This document shows, piece by piece, positions 53,401 to 61,266 of a stretch of 64,000 nt of DNA. The notes beneath the pieces are model-generated. The model searched no databases. It saw nothing but the letters and a program-made list of their open reading frames with translations, and was not told where the DNA came from. Numbering within the stretch: the first letter of the stretch is position 1; every line of letters begins with the position of its first letter. Source of the stretch: Capnocytophaga sp. oral taxon 878 (GTDB lineage: Bacteria; Bacteroidota; Bacteroidia; Flavobacteriales; Flavobacteriaceae); contig NZ_CP027229.1 of NCBI RefSeq assembly GCF_002999135.1, positions 682,001-746,000 on the forward strand, read 5' to 3'. The position numbers and the translations under genes were made by a program.

Positions 53401-55599
53401 ATGGAAACAGATTATTACAGCGAAGATGAACAAAAAGCTATTGCACGCGAATATAAAGAACTGTTGCGCATTAGCTATCAGACCCTTAGTGAGGAAGATA
53501 AGAAACTTATCCGCTTGGCTTTTGATACTGCTGTGGAGGCTCATAAAAGTCAGCGTCGTAAAAGTGGAGAACCTTATATATTTCACCCTATAGCAGTAGC
53601 TAAGATAGTAGCTTCGCAGATAGGGTTGGATGCTGTATCAATAGCTGCTGCCCTTTTGCATGATGTGGTAGAAGATACTGAATATACCAACGAGGATATG
53701 CAACGCCTTTTTGGCGATACAGTAGCCCATATAGTAGCTGGGCTTACTAAAATATCTAATATGAGTAGGGATAGCGATATCTCATTACAAGCAGAAAACT
53801 TCCGTAAGCTATTGCTTACTATGAATGATGATGTGCGTGTAATCCTTATTAAAATAGCTGACAGGTTGCATAATATGGAAACTATGGAGGCTATGGCTGA
53901 ACATAAACAGGCTAAAATAGCTTCGGAAACACTGTATATCTACGCACCTATAGCACACCGTATAGGACTGTATAATATCAAGACAGAGCTAGAAGACCTT
54001 GCCCTTAAATATACTGACCCAGAACGCTACTTTGGTATATTGAACCGAATGAAAGAATCTAAAGATGAGCAGTTATCGTATATTGAGGCTTTCACTAAGA
54101 TAGTAGAAACTTCGCTGAATGAGCAAAAGATAGAGTATTACATTAAAGGTAGACCGAAATCCATCTATTCGATCTATAAAAAGATGGAATCACAAGGGGT
54201 GAGTTTTGAAGAGGTATATGATAAGTTTGCTATTCGTATTATTTATAAAAGCGAGCCTGCAGAAGAGAAGTTTTTGGCTTGGAAAATATATTCAATTGTT
54301 ACGGATCACTTTCGTCCGAACCCTACGCGCTTACGTGATTGGATTTCATCACCAAAATCAACAGGCTATGAGGCACTGCATATTACAGTTATGGGACCCA
54401 AAGGTAAATGGGTAGAAGTGCAGATACGCAGTGAACGTATGCATGAGATAGCAGAGAAAGGTTATGCTGCCCACTTTAAATACAAACATGGAAGTCAAAA
54501 AGAAGAAGGTATAGAAGTATGGCTAAACCGCTTACAAGAAGTGTTTGAAAATAGTGAGGCTAATGCAGTTGATTTTGTAGAAGATTTTAAGTTAAACCTT
54601 TATTCAAAAGAGATATTTGTATTTACCCCTAATGGAGAAATTAAATCATTACCTAAGGGAGCTACACCATTAGACTTTGCCTTTTCTATTCATACAGGAG
54701 TAGGACTTAAAACACGAGGGGCTAAAGTGAATAACAAATTAGTACCTTTAAACCAAGTGCTTAAAAGTGGCGATACAGTAGAAATTATTACAGCTGAGAA
54801 TGTAAAGCCTACTAAGAACTGGTTGAACTATGCTACTACTTCTAAAGCTAGAAGTAAGATTAAAAATGCCTTAAAAGAAGAAACTAAAATTGTTGCTACA
54901 GAAGGTAAAGAAATATTGGTACGCAAGCTAAAACAGCTTAAAATAAATCTTACTGAAGAAGTAATGAATGAGCTGGTGAACTATTTTAAAACTAAAACAA
55001 GCTTAGATATTTACTATCAAGCAGGTACTGGAGAAATATCAAGTACTATGTTGAAAGAGTTTGCCTCTAATCGTACCTCTTTCTTTGGGCTCTTTAAAAG
55101 CAAACAAGTAAAACGCCCTACGGAAGAACCTACTTATAAAACAGGAGAACATTATGATAGCATTGTATTTGGTAAAGAAGAAGAGACTTTAGACTATAGT
55201 TTTTCTAAATGTTGTAGTCCTATTCCTGGTGATCCTATTTTTGGTTTTGTAACTATTAATGAAGGAGTAAAAGTACATAAGAAAACGTGCCCTAATGCTA
55301 TCTCAATGCAATCTAACTATGCCTATCGTATTATTCAGGCTAAGTGGGTAAAATCGGATGAGAGAGACTTTAAGGTAAGTTTAAAAATAAGTGGTATAGA
55401 TAGGGACGGACTTATTAGTGATATATCTAAAGCTATTTTGGAAAGTAAGTTTGTGAAACTTACAAATGTGAATATTGATACAGAAGGAGATGTTTTTAGT
55501 GGAAAAGTATCTATATCAATTAATAATAATGCAACCTTGAAAAAACTGATACAAGAAATAAAGAATATTAAAGGGGTAGATAAAGTAACCCGATTATAA
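53401..55599 (+). CDS. Bifunctional (p)ppGpp synthetase/hydrolase, RelA/SpoT family
   Basis: 732 aa, full length Rel. Order: HD hydrolase domain (HPIAVAKIVA, HDVVEDTEYT), synthetase domain (RPKSIYSIYKKM, DKFAIRIIY, GYEALHITVMGPKG, VEVQIRSERMHEIAE), TGS domain (VFTPNGEIKSLPKGATPLDFAFSIHT), zinc/CC region (KCCSPIPGD) and a C-terminal ACT domain. The single long Rel of Bacteroidetes does both synthesis and breakdown of the alarmone. Both active sites look intact. It is 22 nt after the exonuclease. Confidence 0.96.
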   Translation: METDYYSEDEQKAIAREYKELLRISYQTLSEEDKKLIRLAFDTAVEAHKSQRRKSGEPYIFHPIAVAKIVASQIGLDAVSIAAALLHDVVEDTEYTNEDMQRLFGDTVAHIVAGLTKISNMSRDSDISLQAENFRKLLLTMNDDVRVILIKIADRLHNMETMEAMAEHKQAKIASETLYIYAPIAHRIGLYNIKTELEDLALKYTDPERYFGILNRMKESKDEQLSYIEAFTKIVETSLNEQKIEYYIKGRPKSIYSIYKKMESQGVSFEEVYDKFAIRIIYKSEPAEEKFLAWKIYSIVTDHFRPNPTRLRDWISSPKSTGYEALHITVMGPKGKWVEVQIRSERMHEIAEKGYAAHFKYKHGSQKEEGIEVWLNRLQEVFENSEANAVDFVEDFKLNLYSKEIFVFTPNGEIKSLPKGATPLDFAFSIHTGVGLKTRGAKVNNKLVPLNQVLKSGDTVEIITAENVKPTKNWLNYATTSKARSKIKNALKEETKIVATEGKEILVRKLKQLKINLTEEVMNELVNYFKTKTSLDIYYQAGTGEISSTMLKEFASNRTSFFGLFKSKQVKRPTEEPTYKTGEHYDSIVFGKEEETLDYSFSKCCSPIPGDPIFGFVTINEGVKVHKKTCPNAISMQSNYAYRIIQAKWVKSDERDFKVSLKISGIDRDGLISDISKAILESKFVKLTNVNIDTEGDVFSGKVSISINNNATLKKLIQEIKNIKGVDKVTRL

Positions 55600-55605
55600 T
55601 GATAT

Positions 55606-56139
55606 ATGCGTAAGTTAGCAAATGAAGAGTTGCATCGTTTGGATGTACAACAGTTTAAACAAGCCCAAAAAACACCTTTAATAGTAGTACTTGATAATGT
55701 AAGAAGCCTTAATAATGTAGGGTCTGTATTTCGTACTGCAGATGCTTTTTTAGTGGAGAAAATTTATTTATGTGGTATTACAGCTACTCCTCCTAATAAA
55801 GAAATTCACAAAACAGCTCTAGGAGCTACTGATAGTGTGGATTGGGAGTATGTGACAGATACTCTTACAATAGTAGAACAGCTTAAAGCAGAAGGAATTG
55901 TGGTTATTAGTATTGAACAAGCTGAACATAGTGTTATGTTGCAAGACTTTAATCCTGAGCCTACTACTAAATATGCTGTGGTTTTTGGTAACGAGGTAAA
56001 GGGAGTAATTCAAGAGGTGGTAACAGCAAGTCATCAAGTGATTGAAATACCACAATTTGGGACTAAACATTCTTTAAATGTATCAGTAAGTGCTGGAATC
56101 ATAATTTGGGAATTAGCCATGAAACTAAAACAGTTGTAG
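55606..56139 (+). CDS. TrmH/SpoU-family RNA 2'-O-methyltransferase
   Basis: 177 aa SPOUT methylase. Motif 1 LDNVRSLNNVGSVFRTADAF, motif 2 VVFGNEVKGV, and motif 3 IPQFGTKHSLNVSVSAGI form the SAM-binding knot. Lacks the N-terminal domain of RlmB-type enzymes, so it is a stand-alone TrmH-like unit; target RNA unknown. Start ATG at 55606, 6 nt after the Rel gene. Confidence 0.9.
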   Translation: MRKLANEELHRLDVQQFKQAQKTPLIVVLDNVRSLNNVGSVFRTADAFLVEKIYLCGITATPPNKEIHKTALGATDSVDWEYVTDTLTIVEQLKAEGIVVISIEQAEHSVMLQDFNPEPTTKYAVVFGNEVKGVIQEVVTASHQVIEIPQFGTKHSLNVSVSAGIIIWELAMKLKQL

Positions 56140-56150
56140 TATTTATATAA

Positions 56151-56186
56151 AAAATCCTTGATAGCATTTACTATCAAGGATTTTTT
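56151..56186. terminator. Bidirectional terminator
   Basis: AAAATCCTTGATAG (56151-56164) pairs with CTATCAAGGATTTT (56171-56184) around a 6-nt loop, with T runs on both strands. It can end the trmH-like transcript and the convergent tRNA-Gly. Confidence 0.88.
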
Positions 56187-56192
56187 ATATTG

Positions 56193-56265
56193 AGCGGGAG
56201 ACGAGGTTCGAACTCGCGACATTCAGCTTGGAAGGCTGACGCTCTACCAACTGAGCTACTCCCGC
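56193..56265 (-). tRNA. tRNA-Gly(TCC)
   Basis: On the minus strand: acceptor GCGGGAG/CTCCCGC, D arm GCTC/GAGC, anticodon loop CTTCCAA (anticodon TCC), T arm with TTCGAAC. CCA is not encoded. Confidence 0.95.
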
Positions 56266-56288
56266 AATTTTACTAATTATTAACGCTG

Positions 56289-56296
56289 CAAAGATA
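56289..56296 (-). promoter_or_regulatory. -7 promoter element of tRNA-Gly
   Basis: TAtcTTTG on the minus strand, 23 nt before the tRNA. Confidence 0.6.
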
Positions 56297-56389
56297 CAGT
56301 ATTTTTTGTGTTACTTCCAAATTTTTAGACTATTATTTTTATTTTTTATTCTTCATTTGTTTTTGTTCATTGATAATCAGTGAAATAAC

Positions 56390-57811
56390 TTACTTAGGTA
56401 AATAACTTTTCTTTTCTCTAAGTCGCTTAAAATAGAAAGTAATTAAAACTCCTAATATCCCATAACCAACAGTTATTGCAACTAATAAATAAATAGAACG
56501 TAAAGGATTATTCCAACCATTTATAAAACCTTCTGTCAAAATGTAAAAACATAAAATAGAATATGGGATCCAGAATAAGGATCTTTTCTTTAAAAATAGA
56601 AGAATGCTAGCTACAAAAGCAGCTGGTAGTAAGTAATATAAAATGCTATAACTTACTACAGCACTATAGTCTTCACCTGAGAGAGTATATATAGCATTAG
56701 TTATTATAAATGAAAAGAAACTTATAAAAAGGACTGTGAACAGCTTATAAACCATTTTTCGACTCATACTTTCTGCAAAATATCTTTCCTTTATGTATTT
56801 ATATATTTTATGATAGTAGAATGACAATACTACCACTCCTACTACAAAAAATATAGCTCCAATTATAGCTTGAATAGGATTTAAGCTTTTATGGAAAAAG
56901 AAATCTAAGTTGAACATTGGAATTACTTGGTTCAATACTAAACAATGAATAATATAGATAGAGAGTGTGTTTTGACCTATTCGTTGCAAAAATGGAGCTG
57001 TGAGTATATTACGTAACATAACAAATACCGCAAATGTCCAAAGCATATCACCTGTCCGTAGGAAAAGGAATCCTTTGCGAGATAAAGTATCAAAGTGTTC
57101 CCAACCAGTAAGCTCATATAAAAAGTGAAAAGTATGAAACTGAAAATGAAAAATACAACCAAAAACAATTAGTAGTATGGTGAATATAAGGTATAGGTGT
57201 TTGGCTTTATGATTATAATAAAACATAGATCCTATAAAGCCTCCTAAAGTAACAAAACCTAACCAAGGGAAGATCGTAAAGAAGTTTGTATTATTTTTAT
57301 GTGGTAAGTAGTTAGCTATTACCTCTGGTAACCATGAATATTCGTACTGATTATAAGTTTCATTAAAAATAAAAAGTAGTAATGTAATGCTGATAAGTAC
57401 TATAGGGAGTACATGCCGCACATGTTTTCCTATTAGCAAGTAAATACCTACCATTATAATAAGAGCAAGTCCTATACAATGCAAAATATCAACAAAAAAA
57501 ATACTTTTTCTCAATAGGCAAGCTACTGCTATAAGCATTATTCCTCGATGAAAACCTTTAATTACACGGGGATTTTTTAATCCTATACCACTGCGTTCAC
57601 CTTCGCGAATAAGCAAAAACGTAAATATAAATCCTGATATGGTAAGAAATACAGGGGCAGTAATGCCTGTGAAATAGTGCCAAATATGGTAATAAATATT
57701 ATTTTCATCGCAGTATGGTTCAGCAAGTAGGGCTGTGATAAAATGCCCTTGTAACATCATACAGATAGCATAAGCTCTAATAACATCAATAAATATAAGT
57801 CGTTGTTTCAT
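56390..57811 (-). CDS. HGSNAT/DUF5009-like membrane acyltransferase
   Basis: 473 aa with about 12 membrane helices. The start IFIDVIRAYAICMMLQGH and GITAPVFLTISGFIFTFLL are the signature of the heparan-alpha-glucosaminide N-acetyltransferase-like family (DUF1624/DUF5009), related to OafA/acyltransferase-3 proteins. They transfer acyl groups to sugars across the membrane. The substrate is unknown; it could modify a capsular or envelope glycan. It stands alone. Confidence 0.82.
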   Translation of the reverse strand: MKQRLIFIDVIRAYAICMMLQGHFITALLAEPYCDENNIYYHIWHYFTGITAPVFLTISGFIFTFLLIREGERSGIGLKNPRVIKGFHRGIMLIAVACLLRKSIFFVDILHCIGLALIIMVGIYLLIGKHVRHVLPIVLISITLLLFIFNETYNQYEYSWLPEVIANYLPHKNNTNFFTIFPWLGFVTLGGFIGSMFYYNHKAKHLYLIFTILLIVFGCIFHFQFHTFHFLYELTGWEHFDTLSRKGFLFLRTGDMLWTFAVFVMLRNILTAPFLQRIGQNTLSIYIIHCLVLNQVIPMFNLDFFFHKSLNPIQAIIGAIFFVVGVVVLSFYYHKIYKYIKERYFAESMSRKMVYKLFTVLFISFFSFIITNAIYTLSGEDYSAVVSYSILYYLLPAAFVASILLFLKKRSLFWIPYSILCFYILTEGFINGWNNPLRSIYLLVAITVGYGILGVLITFYFKRLREKKSYLPK

Positions 57812-57886
57812 TCTTCTTGTTATTATTTATAATTTATTCTTTTTATTTCTCAGTTCATTTTCAGGTAGTATCTCAATGTATTGGGT

Positions 57887-59559
57887 TTAGAAAATCTCTA
57901 CATTTGCTTGTCGAAAAGTACTTTGTATGTTTTTTACCAAGTCTGATTTTATAAAGTACATATTTTCTGGATGAAAAGTATAGGCATTCAGTTCATATAA
58001 GGCATTCCGTTCATCTAGTGATAGCTGGAAAATATAAGGGTGAGGGTGAGGTGAAATACCATTAGTCATCAAAGCTGCTTCAATAAGAAGTTCTTCTACT
58101 AAATTATCAGAGTAATCATAACGTACTTTTATATGTACATTTAAAGCTAATCCTTTCTCTTTACCTATCGAAGTAAAGTTCATTGTTGCTCCACTAAGTA
58201 TAGAAGAATTTGGTATGGTAATATCTTCATTATTAATAGTTTTTAAGCGGGTTACTAAGGCATTTTTTTCAATTACTATACCTGTAATTTCCCCTGATTT
58301 TATCCAGTCACCTACTTGAAACGGACGCATATAACTAATTACTACACCTGCTATGGCATTAGATATGGCAGAGGAAGACCCTAGTGAAATAAGTAATCCT
58401 AAGAATACCGAAATTCCTTTAAAAGCATCACTATCCGACCCTGGTAAATGAGGGAACATAAAGTACCCATAATATCATACGTATTAGTACATAGGTAGTA
58501 TGTGCCCATTCAGGGTGAAAGCCATGTATTTTAAGTATGCCGCACTCTATTTCTAAAGCAAAAAATCTTAGTACTTTTAGTACATAACGAGTGATAATAA
58601 CAATTATAACAATGTTAAATAGGTGAGGCAGATAGTTTAAAATAGCCTTTCCTACATTTTTAATAGGCTCCGAAATCCATTGTATAATAATATGTGATAA
58701 GTATTGGGTAGACGGAAAAATTTCAAAAATGAGAGGAATAATAGTTACTAATAACAAAAACAAGAATATAATTCGCAGTACAGCTAGTATTCTTAACATT
58801 ACTTTGATTATACTACGTTTCTTTATAATTTAATAGTTTTTAACTTTGATGCCAGAAACAAAACGGTCTTGCGAATTAATTGCTAACTTTTGTAGAAAAC
58901 GGAAAAGCTTATTGATAGCCCATACCAATATAAAAGCAATAAAAAGTACTAAACATATCTCATCTTATTAGGATACTTTTTAAACTATTCTGTTCTTTGT
59001 ACTTTATAATAGTATTTTTAATAACATTGGCATAGCGGTTGGCCAACTCTGTCTGAGTGCTGTTTTCCCACAAGGCATCAACTACACTAATCCCTGCTAT
59101 CGATTTTCCTTTGTACATCACTGCTAAGTAGTCTCCAGAAGGTTTTACTTTAATAGAATCAGCAATAAAGAAGGGATCATCATAAAGTTTTTTGAGCTTA
59201 TCTTCTGTGTTTTTTACGCGTATATCAGCATCGTAAGGACCATAGGAGGTATAGATGTAATACAGAGTGTCTTTTTCAAAAACAATAGGTTTCCCTCGCA
59301 TTTTTTCACGTAAGCTCTCTATTTCTTTTTTCTTTTCTAAGGTAGCTAATGAGTCTTTATTCTGTAATTTATTTGGAATTTCAGTGTGCAACATCTCCTG
59401 AATTTCATTCAGTAGCATAGCTATCCGTATAGAGTCTTTCTGGCGAAAAATTTTAATAGCTTCCAGCTCGTTTTGTATGCTGCGCTGGATAAGGCTATCG
59501 GGATTCTGAGCGTACAGGTAAGTGCTGAAAAACAATAATATAAGAGTGAATAGCTTCAT
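57887..59559 (-). pseudogene. Large MscS-family channel gene broken at three places
   Basis: Four consecutive pieces on the minus strand rebuild one flavobacterial MscS-type protein of about 550 aa. Piece 1 (59559 to 58960): signal peptide and periplasmic domain. Piece 2: the first membrane helix (ICLVLFIAFILVWAINKL) in the next frame, ending with KVKNY-TAA at 58830-58832. Piece 3 (58829 to 58431, same frame as piece 2): the middle helices down to MILWVLY. Piece 4 (58459 to 57887): MFPHLPGSDSD, the pore helix LGSSSAISNAIAGVVISYMRPFQVGDWI and the cytosolic domain. The disruptions are a frameshift near 58965, the TAA nonsense codon and a frameshift near 58450. No piece alone can form a channel. 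Confidence 0.82.
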
Positions 59560-59592
59560 TTATCAGAATGAGAAAAGATATATTTAGTACGG

Positions 59593-59623
59593 CAAAAGTA
59601 CAATATTTTTTTAATATACCAAA
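59593..59623 (-). promoter_or_regulatory. Promoter of the broken MscS-family gene
   Basis: On the minus strand TTTG (59620-59623), a 19-nt spacer and TActTTTG (59593-59600). It looks intact although the gene is broken. Confidence 0.6.
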
Positions 59624-59715
59624 AACAAAAAAATAGGTTTATTAGGTTAAACACACAAAATTGTAATGGCACACCTAACTCACCTTTTAAAAATAACAAA
59701 ACTTCATTGTTTCCT

Positions 59716-59757
59716 AAAAGAGCTACCCAAAAAAGTATCCTTTTTTTAGGTAGCTCT
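59716..59757 (-). terminator. Probable terminator of the SusC/SusD operon
   Basis: AGAGCTACC (59719-59727) pairs with GGTAGCTCT (59749-59757), with a short T run on the minus strand, 29 nt past the SusD stop. Confidence 0.6.
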
Positions 59758-59785
59758 CATCAATTTAGGTTCTTGTTTTATCTTT

Positions 59786-61252
59786 TTATTCGTTTTGTAC
59801 CATTTGTGAGTTCGATTCTATCTCATCTTGTGGTATTTGGTATACCCAACGTTTATCTCCTGCAGGTACGGTCACCTTAAAAGTATGATTGCTGCCTGCC
59901 TCTGTGCGGTCTATCCCTAAGTGCCAACGCTTAAAATCGAAGAAAGATGTACCTTCTCCCCAAAGCTCTATACGGCGTTGCGTGCGCACCTCCTCGCGCA
60001 TAGCCGCTTGAGTGGTAGCAGCTAATGTATAAGAGGGGTCGCGATAGTTATGCATAAAGTCTTCGAGGGTAGTCTTGGCAGTAGTCAAATAGTTTTGCTC
60101 TACTAAAGCCTCTACATACAGAAAGAAAGGATCTTCAATGCGTATGAAGCAGTAATCGCTCAAAAATCGTTGGTCGGTAGCATACTTCACATTAGCATAA
60201 TCAGGCAAACTATAGCGATTGGCTATCGCAGGGAAAAGCGTACTATTGATGTATATTTTCTTACGCACATCGGTATTGGCTATTTTAGCGTAGAGATTGC
60301 TATACATATTCTTATAAGCTCCTGAACCACCAGCATAGCCCTGTGTTATAGTATTGTCGATATGTGAATAAAAAGAGCCCCAAGAGGTTGTTGTCTGCTG
60401 GGTAATATCATACCCCCAAAGCCAAGAGGTGTTACTAATATCCCATTTAGCGCCTTGCACTTCAGCCATTGATGTATAATTGAAATCAGAGGCGGCAAGC
60501 ACTATTTGGGCGTATTGGGCTACCTTTGCCCACTCTTCTTTATGCGCATACACTTTAGCCAAATAAGCAGCTGCTACGGCTTTATCAACATCTTCTTTGC
60601 TTTCGGTGATGGTGAAGCGGGCATCATCTACTACCGATAGGTCTTCTTCCATTTGGGCGTATACCTCGGCTACTGTAGCACGCGGTAGCTTGCCATCGGT
60701 TGGCTTGAGCATTAGAGGCACCCCTAATTTTGCTTCATTGCCTTTGTAAGAATGCTGATACAAATTCACCAAATAGAAATAATAAAGTGCTCGCAGCGAC
60801 TTCAGCTCTGCATATTTCTGATAAAGTACTTGCTCGGTAGGAGCTTCAGCAAAATAATCGGCTAAAATGGTGTTGATAGCACTGATTTGTCGGTAGAGGA
60901 AAGACCACATAAAGCTGGTACGCGAATAGTTAGCATTGCGCATATCAAAATAATAATCATAGCCATACCAGTGATACGAAGCTTGCACCATATCTAAGCC
61001 CGTAAGGTCTGACGACATATGGATAGATTTAAGCCCAAATGAATCGTCATAAGTACTTTGCTTAGCTACATTGTTATTGTAAACACCATTGAGTTCTACC
61101 TGTAATAGGTTGGCTTTGGTCTCTACATTGGCTTTTAGCTCCTCTTTGCGCTGGTCGGTAAGGTATTCATTTACCTCGGGGTCGAAATCACTCTTAGAAC
61201 AAGCAGTAATAAGCAGTGATACAAAAACGGCGGAAAATATATATTTTTTCAT
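59786..61252 (-). CDS. SusD/RagB-like nutrient-binding lipoprotein
   Basis: 488 aa. A signal peptide with lipobox ITAC (Cys18) is followed by the SusD tetratricopeptide core and a C-terminal RagB domain ending in the typical RRIELWGEGTSFFDFKRW block and a final VYQIPQDEI. Caps the SusC barrel at the cell surface and binds the substrate, commonly a glycan or peptide. Coupled to the SusC gene 14 nt upstream on the minus strand. No glycosidase, peptidase or regulator follows it, so the substrate cannot be assigned. Confidence 0.93.
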   Translation of the reverse strand: MKKYIFSAVFVSLLITACSKSDFDPEVNEYLTDQRKEELKANVETKANLLQVELNGVYNNNVAKQSTYDDSFGLKSIHMSSDLTGLDMVQASYHWYGYDYYFDMRNANYSRTSFMWSFLYRQISAINTILADYFAEAPTEQVLYQKYAELKSLRALYYFYLVNLYQHSYKGNEAKLGVPLMLKPTDGKLPRATVAEVYAQMEEDLSVVDDARFTITESKEDVDKAVAAAYLAKVYAHKEEWAKVAQYAQIVLAASDFNYTSMAEVQGAKWDISNTSWLWGYDITQQTTTSWGSFYSHIDNTITQGYAGGSGAYKNMYSNLYAKIANTDVRKKIYINSTLFPAIANRYSLPDYANVKYATDQRFLSDYCFIRIEDPFFLYVEALVEQNYLTTAKTTLEDFMHNYRDPSYTLAATTQAAMREEVRTQRRIELWGEGTSFFDFKRWHLGIDRTEAGSNHTFKVTVPAGDKRWVYQIPQDEIESNSQMVQNE

Positions 61253-61266
61253 AGCTGTTACAATTT

